The position numbers and the translations under genes are program-made. From Acanthopleura granulata (lineage: Eukaryota > Mollusca > Polyplacophora > Chitonida > Chitonidae), in contig JABBOT010000014.1 of the NCBI GenBank assembly GCA_016165875.1, forward strand, positions 11,131,871 through 11,195,870: 64,000 bases of DNA, in the 5' to 3' direction. Each line of letters begins with the position of its first letter. Position 1 is the first letter of the stretch. A model generated the notes under the pieces. The model saw nothing but the letters and a program-made list of their open reading frames with translations. It ran no database searches and had not been told where the DNA came from. Positions 47,825 to 57,484 of this stretch are shown here, piece after piece.

Positions 47825-48119
47825 GTGAATATAAGTAAACTGGTGCTATGATAGAGTTACCCGACTTGACAGACCTAGGACAGGTGTGTGTCCTTACGAT
47901 AATAAATTTAGCAATAAATAAATGCAATATAGCGCTTGACCTTTCTACCCTGTGTGATAATTTAAAAATTTATGTCACAGCTTTCCAAGCCAAAGTATAT
48001 CTCTGAATTTGAGAACGAGTTATTCACTGGGTTGCTAAAATAATGAGTATTTATTTGAGTTGCTCACAGTAACATTTAGGCGACCACATCGCGTTCCTTG
48101 AGAATACAACTGAGATTTA
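47825..48119. other. Possible intron of the unknown gene, no feature
   Basis: Nothing recognised; a CAATCAAATAAG-like SINE tail remnant is upstream at 47593. Confidence 0.3.
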
Positions 48120-48305
48120 AAACAAGAAAAGAATGTAAAATTAGAGCAGTGACAGTTAACAAACAGTCACTTGTTACCAATGAAATGCGGCCTCTTGTCA
48201 GTTTACCTGAGTTAAGGTTTTATTTTAACTATAGATGTAAATGCTTAAAGATTCTAGGACTGTGATAATAGCAGAATTAGGAAACATAAAAATGCACTCA
48301 CGTGA
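48120..48305 (+). repeat. Repeat R5, copy 3 (forward arm of an inverted pair)
   Basis: AGAGCAGTGACAGTTAACAA, GAAATGCGGCCTCTTGTCAG, TTTACCTGAGTTAAGG and GATGTAAATGCTTAAAGATT. Copy 4 at 48600-48710 is in the opposite orientation, giving an inverted pair about 300 bp apart. Confidence 0.7.
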
Positions 48306-48384
48306 ATTGGGTTCTATTTGAGGTCACTCGCCTTTTTGAAAGGTCACCAGTATACACAATGGGTGTCCAGTGGCGTGCCTCTTT

Positions 48385-48530
48385 TGATTTATTTATTTAT
48401 TTATTTATTTGATTGGTGGTTTACGCCGTACTCAAGAATATTTCACCTATTCGAGACGGCCAGCACTATGGTGGGAGGAAACCGGGCAGAGCCTGCGGGA
48501 AACCCACGACCATCCGCAGGTTGCTTTTTC
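48385..48530 (-). mobile_element. SINE family A, minus strand, 5'-truncated
   Basis: (TTTA)n then TTGATTGGTGG, TTTACGCCGTACTCAAGAAT, ATTTCACCTATTCGAGACGG, AGCACTATGGTGGGAGGAAA and CCCACGACCATCCGCAGGTT are the reversed tail and body. It lies between the inverted R5 copies. Confidence 0.92.
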
Positions 48531-48599
48531 TTCTTACCTGATTTTGCTTCAGCTAGGGTGCTGGGTAGAGGAGGGGGTATACACAATTACATGAACAGT

Positions 48600-48712
48600 T
48601 ATAATAAACCCTGACTGAGGTAAACTGACAAGAGGTCGGATTTCACCGGTAACATGTGACCATTGGCCAACTATCACACTGTCACCGTTGCTCAAGTTTT
48701 GATCTCTAAGTA
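48600..48712 (-). repeat. Repeat R5, copy 4 (reverse arm)
   Basis: In reverse complement: GTGACAGTGTGATAGTTGGC, CGGTGAAATCCGACCTCTTG, TCAGTTTACCTCAGTCAGGG, as in the other copies. Confidence 0.75.
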
Positions 48713-49776
48713 GTAGTCTTTCACATTTATCAGGAGGTGAGACGGTAAGATTGAGTATTGGCCCAAGGCTGAAAGGGGGTGTGTCAGACCGCAAACTGAA
48801 AACTGGGTCCTACGACAAACTAGTTGTTTCGGTAACAGACAATAACATATCTTGTAATGAACGTAAAAAAGTTAAGTAATTTACCTGCATTTGTTTTAAA
48901 TTTTTTAAAATGGTCATGATCTCCTTGTCCATACAAATACTTACACAGTGTGGATATAAGCACTGACCACTACACTAAAAACGCGTATTATCATTAACCG
49001 TATATCAGATTTATCCTGCAAGACACTCGTCAGTTCAGTGCAAAAGGCCAAAGTGCCGTCGAATAGCTTTAAAGATGTCATGGTTTTCACAACAGTGCAA
49101 AAGAAGATGACCTAGTCAACAGGCGTTTGGCATGGACCGCAGGGTAAAGAGATAAACCCTTGACCATTACTGTCCAATAAAAACAGAGCATTATGTCTGA
49201 TGCGGGGTAACAAGACAAACTGGGATTTATTTCTTCAGCATCAGTGTGTTAAAGAGTTTTCTAAAAGAAAAGATAAAATTATTGTGTTCTGCATGAAGGA
49301 AGTTTTGCCTCAAAAAGATATTATATTCAAAAGTTAGAAGTATTAATTTGAGTTCTTTGCATATTATGTTCTGGGTCACAACTGTCTTTATCCCCAAATC
49401 AGGATTTTAAGGGATCGAAGCCGGCATCAAATTGACCGAAATTACCATTGGGGTATCTTCAGGTGACTACAACATGTGTAACACTACCCAAATTGCCACT
49501 TTATTACAAACAAACGTACACTTACTTATTATATGTTGTAAAATTGTAAAAAATACAATTGCTGGGAAATATTATTTTTGACCCATTTAACGCCTCAACT
49601 GTGTGACATAGCGTTTAGTGCTGTCCCCATGCACGATTTTGGCCGTAATTTTCCCGATCTGGTGGCATTAGGCCATACTCTTTAGTACCTGTACTGCATT
49701 CATAAGACAACAAAGGGTGGAGAAAGTAAATCAGTAATGGTTGTGATTATCCGTGCCTCTGCCTTATCTTTGGCAG
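48713..49776. other. Possible intron, nothing recognised
   Basis: No repeat family recognised. It ends in TGCCTTATCTTTGGCAG, the acceptor of the candidate exon. Confidence 0.4.
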
Positions 49777-49878
49777 CTGTCAGACGCTGGGTTCCCAGTG
49801 GTGCAAGATTCTTCCGATGAAAGGCATTCAACTGTGCAGGATTTGCATAGTTCAATGGTTTCTCTGCACAATCCGTGA
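49777..49878 (+). CDS. Candidate second exon of the unknown gene
   Basis: The acceptor CCTCTGCCTTATCTTTGGCAG ends at 49776. The frame, phase 0 and compatible with the exon at 47698-47824, reads LSDAGFPVVQDSSDERHST, VQDLHSSMVSLHNP and TGA (49876-49878). AATCC|GTGAGC just before the stop is also a good donor, so the gene may continue. A second donor-like CAG|GTATGT is at about 49926. The family is unknown. Confidence 0.4.
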   Translation: MSDAGFPVVQDSSDERHSTVQDLHSSMVSLHNP

Positions 49879-50052
49879 GCGGTAAACGGGAGGGTTAAAC
49901 TCCCGGTCGTTGCAGACGGAAGTCAGGTATGTTTTCATTTATGTGTTCATTTATCCCGCTCGAGATTTACATCGAAGTGAAATGAGGGACTTATTGGTAA
50001 AAGCACGTTTTGTTAATTGAATGTTCATGCTTCTTTACCATTAATATAAAAG

Positions 50053-50325
50053 ATTACAGCACTGAGAGTAAAAAGAGAGCAGCGGCGACAGAGTGATAAT
50101 TGGCCAATGGGCACGCGTTAGTGGCGAAATCCGGCCTCTTGTCAATTTACCTCTGTTAGGGTTTTATTCTCACTGGTCGCATTGGAGTTTAAAACAAGAG
50201 TATAACAACGTACACGCTCCTTACCGCCATGGCTTAAGCAGATTAAGTTTGAAAACTGCAGTCATGTTAAAGGAAATATACTAGACGTCACTGGTCTAGA
50301 ATTACTCAGATTGCTGCGTTAGAGG
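50053..50325 (+). repeat. Repeat R5, copy 5
   Basis: CAGCACTGAGAGTAAAAAGA, GCGACAGAGTGATAATTGGC, CGAAATCCGGCCTCTTGTCA, TTTACCTCTGTTAGGGTTTT and AGACGTCACTGGTCTAGAAT. One of the most complete copies. Confidence 0.8.
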
Positions 50326-51312
50326 CAAGTGTGAATATGCCCACAATTACAAAGCCTTAAGGCTGAATTTATAGCGACAGTAGTTGGCATTAAAAACGAC
50401 TGAAATATTCTGTTTTATCTTCTGAGATACAATTTTAATCAGACATACAAAGCATAAAGATTTTAACAACTTCTACTGATAAATAAAGTTCAAAGGTTGC
50501 TTTACATCAGAGCTTCGGCGTCGCTGTACTAAAACCAAAATTTCCTTTGGTAATGCGCAGAATCAGATGAACGTAAATAACTATCTGTTGCGCTCGTCCT
50601 CAACACTCAGATTCCCGAATCTGAGCTCGTATGGATGGATAACATGAATGACTACGTTTACAGGGAGGCAAACCTTAAGCCGATTTCTGATTGAGTTGAA
50701 GATGAGACAAAATTATGTTTTTTGGGAATTTTCTAAAAAGTTCAGTAATGGAGTAAATCAATCCCTTGTAGGATTAAAAATCGCCAAAAATCTACAACTT
50801 ACCTCATCTCTATTTAGTCGTCTTCTCATTTGTCACGCTAGATTTGTGATCAGATTCTGATTTTGATCCGTCTTCATTATTCTTGGTGCTATGTGTTGCA
50901 AACCACTTGTAATATGTACATATGACCTTTCTTTGTTTAAATCAAGGCTTTGGGAAAACCTGGAGACCGGGGAATAACTGCTAATATGCAACTAGAGGCG
51001 ATTTTTGATTGAGGAGAAGGAGAACAAGATGGAACTAGACGCTAAATAGAGGCAATCTCAGCTCGAGGCGCACAAGTGTGAATAATGGGATCAGATGGCA
51101 AATACAGCTAATTTCTCTTGAGGGAGCACATAAATATTGGGACCAGAGGGAAAATATAATTAATCTCTATTTGAGGAGCACAAGTGTTAATTATGTGATC
51201 AGAAGGCAAGAAGCGGCATTCCGTGCCTGAGGAGCACGAGTGTTGATGTTGATGGAACTCAAAAATGCTGATGATAAAACTGTCAGTAAAAGTGTGAATA
51301 CTGGGGCTGAAA
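50326..51312. other. Intergenic; degenerate repeats before the 57-bp array
   Basis: From about 51060, GAGCACAAGTGTTAATTATG and GAGCACGAGTGTTGATG alternate with GGGATCAGATGGCAAATACA at about 60-bp spacing, an older degenerate repeat adjoining the array. Confidence 0.5.
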
Positions 51313-53380
51313 GAGCACAAACGGGGGTGCTCTGCAAAAAAGATAACTGCGCGTATATTAGGTCATAAAGAGCACAAACGGGGGTGCTCTGCAAAAAAGA
51401 GAACTGCGCGTATATTAGGTCATAAAGAGCACAAACGGGGGTGCTCTGCAAAAAAGATAACTGCGCGTATATTAGGTCATAAAGAGCACAAACGGGGGTG
51501 CTCTGCAAAAAAGATAACTGCGCGTATATTAGGTCATAAAGAGCACAAACGGGGGTGCTCTGCAAAAAAGAGAACTGCGCGTATATTAGGTCATAAAGAG
51601 CACAAACGGGGGTGCTCTGCAAAAAAGATAACTGCGCGTATATTAGGTCATAAAGAGCACAAACGGGGGTGCTCTGCAAAAAAGAGAACTGCGCGTATAT
51701 TAGGTCATAAAGAGCACAAACGTGAGTGCTCTGCAAAAAAGAGAACTGCGCGTATATTAGGTCATAAAAATGAGTACGAACTGCAGGTCTCTGGGTCTGA
51801 TTATCGTTCTCTGGTGAGGTCTAAATTGGACTATGGGTCCATCATTTATGGTTCCTCTAGGAAATCATATCTTAAAATGTTGGATCCGGTCCATCACCAA
51901 GGTCTGAGGATCAGTCTTGGTGCCTATAGGACCTCACCAGTAGAGAGTTTATACGTAGAGGATAAGAAGCCTTTATATCACAGGCGTATAAAACTCAGCC
52001 TCCAATACGTTGCTAAGTTTAAAGCTCACCCAACAAACCCTACCTAAGACTGTGTTTTTAATCCATCATACGCAGATAAATATAATAAATGTCCCAACAA
52101 AATTTCTTCCTTTGGTCTTCGTGTTCGGCACCAAATTGTGGAAGCTAACATCAAGCTGGAGGACATAGCTCCGGTTTCTTTTCCGGAGTCTCCTCCCTGG
52201 CTTCTTCCACAAACTAAATTGATATTTGATCTACGTCAACATAAGAAATCCGATACAAACCCTCTTATAATTCAGCAAAGATTCGCTGAAGTAAAAGCTA
52301 ATTATCCGGATTATAAATTTATATATACTGACGGGTCAAAGGATGGGGACAGGGTCGCGGCTGCGGCTGTCTTGGAACAGCGAGTCACCTCTCTTCGCCT
52401 TCCATCGTCGTCTTCAATATTTTCTGCCGAGGCCAGAGCTATACTTTTGGCTTTATCATATGTTTCATCCGGCTCTGCCCAGAGAGCAGTGATATGCAGT
52501 GACTCGTTGTCCTGCCTTTTGGCAATAGAGCAAAATAAATTTCAAAAGTCGTTAATACTAGAAATATTAGCCATCCATAGAAAGTTAATTAAAAGAGGTA
52601 AAGATATTGTATTCTGTTGGATACCAAGTCATACTGGTATTCACGGAAACACGGTCGCCGACAGGGAAGCGAAAGCTGCTCTTAGTAAACCCATATCTAA
52701 GATTAAAATTATTAATACTGATTTTAAATCTAATATTCTTAAATACATTTGTTGCCTTTGGCAGGATGAATAGGACCTGCAGGTCGATAACAAACTGCAT
52801 GCCATTCACCCTGTCATAGGCTATGACACTTATACTTTTGGTATGTCTCGTAAAGACCAAGTCGTTTTAACAAGATGCCGCGTTGGGCATTCTCGTCTAA
52901 CACACAATTTTATACTGGATGGGAGCAGTGCTCCCGAGAGTGTTGGATGTGAGGCACAGTACGACATCAAGCGTATCCTTGTTGGCTGTATGGACTTTGC
53001 TCATATTCGGCAAAGATTCTACACAGTCAACTCTGTATTTGACTTATTTAACAGCGTCGCTGGCGATGCTGTGATTGATTTTTTGAAGGCTGTTGGCCTG
53101 TATAATAGAATATAGCTTATATATATATATATGTATATATGTGTATATTTTTCATTGTATAAATAACAAACAATTGTGGTTTTCGACTTTTAACTGACAT
53201 TTACTTTTTTAACTGGTTTTAAAAACTGGCTTTTTCTTTAACTTTTGAATGCTCATCCATCATGTCGAATACTATTCAAGGCTTCCTGATTTGAACATGT
53301 TCTCGCCACGATATGCATGAGATATTGCCAATGTGGCGTTAAGCCAAAATCATTCATTCATTCTGAGTCTGATTAGCGGA
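51298..53380 (+). mobile_element. 5'-truncated LINE with an RNase H domain
   Basis: The C-terminal part of a non-LTR retrotransposon ORF2 (I/Jockey-related). One frame runs from 51298 to 53115, with stops only at TAA 52045-52047 and TAG 52771-52773 (the latter where Trp is expected). Order: RT thumb (RSLVRSKLDYGSIIYGSSRK), linker, RNase H (52318-52690) with FIYTDGSKDG, the Glu in FSAEARAI, the Asp in CSDSLSC, and WIPSHTGIHGNTVADREAK, so all four catalytic acids are present. A C-terminal region (SRKDQVVLTRCRVGHSRLTH) follows. The 3' end carries GTTAAGCCAAAATCATTCAT and CATTC repeats near 53340-53365, a typical tail. Confidence 0.9.
51313..51768 (+). repeat. 57-bp array, eight units, in frame with the LINE ORF
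   Basis: There are exactly eight 57-bp units (51313-51768). In the + frame each reads EHKRGCSAKKRTARILGHK (19 residues, with K/I variation), without stops, and continues directly into NEYELQVSGSDYRSLVRSKL, the LINE reverse-transcriptase thumb. The unit's ARILGHK fits the ILxVLxHK-like block of these RTs, so the array is probably an amplified piece of the LINE frame. The minus strand is also open through all units. Confidence 0.93.
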
Positions 53381-53554
53381 ATTATTGCGAAAAAAATAAA
53401 TCTAACGCGAAAGATTAAATAAAATAAATCTGTCGTACACACCTGTTCGCGTCTTTTTGCTCAGAAAGTAGGTCATTTCAGGCAGAGACTTGATATTATA
53501 CAATGTCCGTAGCAGTATTTGATCCAAACTATACGGTCCCATAACGCCATATAA

Positions 53555-53990
53555 AAAACTACAGCATGGAGAGTAAAGCCAGATCAACGACAGTGTGATA
53601 CTTGGCAATGGACTACACTTGTCAGCTTACCTGAGATAATATTTCATTCTATCTGTTCGTGTAAGTGTTTAGGAAGCATCAACGCACACGCAGTATGGCC
53701 TGCAGTGATCTTAAATGCAATTTATTAGACGTCATTGATCAAGAATGACTCAAAATGCTGTGTGGTCAACACATTTAACAGGTGTACACAAAAAGCATGA
53801 AAACAATGCAAATGGACCAGTCCTCGTGGAGGATTAGTCCACCAGCAGAATCCCGCTTTCTGCAGGAATACAATATAAAAAACGAGGGCGTAGAGAGCAA
53901 AACTAGAGCAGCGAAGCCAGTATAGTAAATTGTCTTGGCAGTTTACTTCAGTTCGGCTTTTATTCTGGCTGTTCATGTAAGTGTTTAAGA
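53555..53990 (+). repeat. Repeat R5, copies 6 and 7
   Basis: CAGCATGGAGAGTAAAGCCA, GTCAGCTTACCTGAGATAAT and TTAGACGTCATTGATCAAGA (53563-53765) form one copy. GGCGTAGAGAGCAAAACTAG, GGCAGTTTACTTCAGTTCGG and GTTCATGTAAGTGTTTAAGA (53885-53990) form a second, partial copy. Confidence 0.75.
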
Positions 53991-53994
53991 AGTA

Positions 53995-54205
53995 ACAGCT
54001 AGAGCAGCGAAATTACCCGTAGCCTCTCATCAGTGCACTCGAGGCGGGTTCGACTCTAACTCATGCAGGTTTCCTCTCCCTACACACGTAGTAAGGCCTC
54101 TCAGCAACTTACGGACGGTCATGGGTTTCCCCCAGGCTCCGCCCGGTTGCCTCCCACTATAATGCTAGCCGCCATCTTATAAGTGACTCACTGGGTCAGG
54201 CATCC
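53995..54205 (+). mobile_element. SINE family A, diverged
   Basis: GGCGGGTTCGACTCTAACTC (B-box region), CTTACGGACGGTCATGGGTT, TCCCCCAGGCTCCGCCCGGT and ACTATAATGCTAGCCGCCAT then CTTATAAGTGA. The tail is missing. Confidence 0.85.
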
Positions 54206-54714
54206 TACTATTAAACACCGAAAAAATGCTAAAGGTCACGTTAAACCCTAAAAACAAACGAACAAGAAAAAATTGATAAGTGGCCTGTTAGGCCCGAAGT
54301 ATTACTGTTTCCAGCCCGAACACTGTTTGCCCATTGGAAATTTTGCTTTCTTGTTAAGGGCAGTGCAGACTCACATTTTCACTTCACACTTTCGTGGTTC
54401 GAAGCAACAGTTCTGCTTGGTTACCAAGTTTTGACCTCACCGTTTGGAATCAGCATCGGGGCGCAATTTGACCTTGGAAGAAGTGACACTTAATATTTAC
54501 CTGTAATAATTTATATCGTAGAACTTCAAATACTGAATAATATACAACCAAAGATATAGCTCTATTTGACCCGTTTTGACAGCTTCTTAATTTCTTAATG
54601 TTTTTGAACAGAAAAAAAATGTACTCGCTGCTGTGATTGGAATAGGCTGTATGAACTGTAGTCAGAACTACTAGCGGTACCACTTCTCTCATGGGTGGAA
54701 CTTAAACAGTCAAA

Positions 54715-54838
54715 AAAGCTGCGGATGGCCGTAGCTCTGCCCTTTTCCTCTCACTGTGGTGCTGGCCACAGTCCTATGAGCGAAATATTCTGAAGTACGG
54801 CGTAAACCAATCTAATAAATGAATAAACAAATAAACAG
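54715..54838 (+). mobile_element. SINE family A, 3' fragment
   Basis: GCTGCGGATGGCCGTAGCTC, TGTGGTGCTGGCCACAGTCC, GAAATATTCTGAAGTACGGC and GTAAACCAATC then TAATAAATGAATAAAC tail. Confidence 0.85.
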
Positions 54839-55239
54839 TCAAAATAATGCATATACATCAATAAACCTGAGTCTAGGCAAACTTTGTTCTGTATTTTTAG
54901 CTACAGGGCCCAATACTTTAACAGCGAGGTGTGACATCCAGAGTTCAAATAAATAAGTAAATACACTAAAATGATAAAATACAACGATTTCCACTACGCA
55001 AGGAGTCTACATGAGTATTTTCCCTAAATAACACTGGGAAAACAATTTTTCGTAGTTTAAAGTGCCACTCTGGTTAGAATACAAATTTCGTGGAAACATT
55101 ACAATGATATGAAAGAAATTCTATGGAGTAAGCCTAACACAATGTTTGAAAAGGATTTTGATGAATAACACTATTTAACCCATATAACTGAAGATTCATT
55201 GAAAAGCAAAATCTTCGGCTCTGTCAGTAAAATTTTCCT
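54839..55239. other. Intergenic, nothing recognised
   Basis: AT-rich unique-looking sequence. Confidence 0.45.
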
Positions 55240-55242
55240 GAT

Positions 55243-55408
55243 GTGACGTGATAAATTTCCGTGTGTGACGTCGAATTAGGCAGATGTGACGAGGAGTAAG
55301 GCATTTATGCTGGGATGACGCCAAGAGCGTTTGAAAGGGCAGCGTCATATGTGTATACACGTCAGCGATTGATGACGTCATGTGTTCGTGTCTCACGTCT
55401 GACGTTTT
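55243..55408. promoter_or_regulatory. Homotypic cluster of CRE/ATF-like TGACG motifs
   Basis: About eight TGACG cores lie in 165 bp on both strands: GATGTGACGTGA, GTGTGACGTCGA, GATGTGACGAGG, GGATGACGCC, CAGCGTCATA, ACACGTCAGC, GATGACGTCATG (a perfect CRE) and GTCTGACGTTTT. A degenerate ATGTGACGT repeat could have seeded it. The next 30-40 kb shows no attached gene. Confidence 0.35.
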
Positions 55409-56134
55409 GACACCAAAGTAGCTCTTTAAGGTAGAGGCCACCTGTTTTATCGGCGGTTGTTTCGAAGAGACGAATATGACTGTTTGAAAGGGCTAGAAGT
55501 GGATAGAAGATTGCATGTAAAGGGAAAGGCTGTAGAGTTTGAAGTGGTCACCGCATCGCAAATAAGACTGCACATTAAAAGTTTTTTTTTAAAGAGTTGT
55601 TCTGGTTGCGTTGATGAGCGGTTAGCAAGACAATGACAAAACGTACAGCCATGATTTTGGCTTGAAAAGAGTAACTGATGAGAGTATCAGTTACACGAAC
55701 AGAGTGTAAGTGTAGGCATACATCCTTTCCGAAGCGATTTTTACCCATTTGGCTCACAAATCAGCGTTGTTGTGCAAGTCAGATATCACGGGTCAATGAG
55801 TTATGCCTCTTCCGTATGCCAACATGCAGAGAAGAATCGGTTGGCAGCTGCTTTGGACTGGAAAAAGATAGTAAAGACATTTATCATGTGGTTCATTGGA
55901 TGAAATAAATCGATAATATGTCATCTTGGGATACTGCTTTACAAACAAGATGACAGAATTCTTCTTATATCTATCTTTTGTGTCTCTGATGCGATAGAGA
56001 TAAAAAATGTCGCCAAAACAACTGTCGCTTCATTTTACGGTGATGAATCTGTTTGACATTTGTCAAAATGTAATTATGAGCGAGGATTTGGACAATTTGC
56101 AATAACACAATATGTATAACAAAGTATAACAGGA
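55409..56134. other. Intergenic, nothing recognised
   Basis: No family resemblance. Confidence 0.45.
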
Positions 56135-56545
56135 TCTTCTTGGCCAAGTGAAACTGCAATCTTATGAGGCTGAAGTGACATTCACAGACCAACTGAAACT
56201 GGAATCGACTGAGACATACATGTCAGTTACACAAAGGATGGCAGGCTCTTGACCAAGTTAAACTGGAATTTCAGAAGACTGAAGTGGCATTCATACAAAG
56301 AATGACAGGCTCTTGACCAACTCAAATTGAAATCTCATGACACTGAAGTGAGATTCAGACAAAGGATGAGAGCCAAGTCAAGTAGCCCTCAGCTAAGTAC
56401 ACTTCCTATCTCTACAACGTTCATTGTCATGGGAGTTAAGGAAATACTTAGCTAGGTGCGCTTCATGAAACCGGAACCATGCTCTTCCTGACCAACTGAA
56501 ACTGAAATGTCATGAGGCGAAAATGACATTCAGACAAAGGATAAA
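56135..56545 (+). repeat. Degenerate minisatellite, about 64-bp unit
   Basis: GGCTCTTGACCAA (near 56244 and 56308), CTGAAGTGACATTCA and ACAAAGGATG recur at about 64-bp spacing, roughly four or five units. An unrelated block lies near 56370-56480. Confidence 0.75.
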
Positions 56546-56649
56546 AGGTAAAAGGCCAGGCAAATTAGATTCTAGGTGTTTTCACTGTAAAATAATTATC
56601 AAAATGATCGTACTATGATCAAAATGATGGCGGGGGCGGAAGGGGGGGG

Positions 56650-56896
56650 GGTAGCGCGCTAGCTCGGTGTTATGACCCCGTGCCACTCCCCAGTGTGGTC
56701 GGTGCTAGTTCAAGTACAGCTCATGCTGGCTTCCAATCCGACTGTACGTGGGAAGGTCCTCCAGCAGCGTCCTGCGGATGGTCGTGGGTTTTCCCCGGGC
56801 TCTGCCAGGTTTGTTTCCATCTTAATGCTAGCCGCCGTCGTATAAGTGAAATATTGTTGAGTATGGCGTAAAACACCAATCAAATAAATAAATAAA
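56650..56896 (+). mobile_element. SINE family A
   Basis: GTAGCGCGCTAGCTCGGTGT, TAGTTCAAGTACAGCTCATG, GGATGGTCGTGGGTTTTCCC, GCTAGCCGCCGTCGTATAAG and TTGAGTATGGCGTAAAACAC then CAATC plus (AAAT)n. Nearly full length. Confidence 0.93.
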
Positions 56897-57021
56897 TTTT
56901 AACGATGTACAACATTTAAGACTTTCTCCAAACCGTTATGCTGGCTCTTGTAATGAAAAAAGTCTTTATCAACTTGAATTTGAACACCGTTTTTCGGACT
57001 AAAGGCTCTAATGAGTCTATT

Positions 57022-57175
57022 ATTTATTTATTAATTTATTTCTTTGATTGTTGTTTTACGCCGTTCTCAAAAATATTTCACTTATCCCACAGCGACCAGC
57101 ACTATGGTGGGAAGAAACCATGAAGTGCCCGGGGAAAACCCACGACCATCCGCAAGTTGCTGGTAGATCTTCCTG
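57022..57175 (-). mobile_element. SINE family A, minus strand, truncated
   Basis: TTATTTATTAATTTATTTCT, GATTGTTGTTTTACGCCGTT, CTCAAAAATATTTCACTTAT, CCAGCACTATGGTGGGAAGA and ACCCACGACCATCCGCAAGT are the reversed tail and body. It faces the copy at 56650-56896, giving an inverted pair. Confidence 0.92.
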
Positions 57176-57484
57176 CGTCTATCTATGAGTGCATAATTGT
57201 TTAAAAATGTCCCCACGATTTGGCCGAAATACCGCCGACCTGTGACAGAACCTTGTGAAAATTGAAGTGTGGGTAAACTTAGTAATTAATTGGGTTAAGC
57301 AGTGAAATAATAAATATTTGGATTGTGTGGTGTGCAGGTGTGAGCGTGAACTGACGAACAGACATTATTTTGACTTTTGACATTGCTGCAGTTTGTCTAA
57401 CCCCATGTTGTGTATTAACCCTCTAACCCATCAGTAATTTGATCATTCTCTGCTCCGCCTATAGATCTTGCTTTGTAGGTTCTC

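Noticed and set aside
51191..51736. 181-codon minus-strand frame with LQSTPVCALYDLIYAQ repeats
   Set aside because: Antisense of the 57-bp array, whose + frame continues into the LINE reverse transcriptase.
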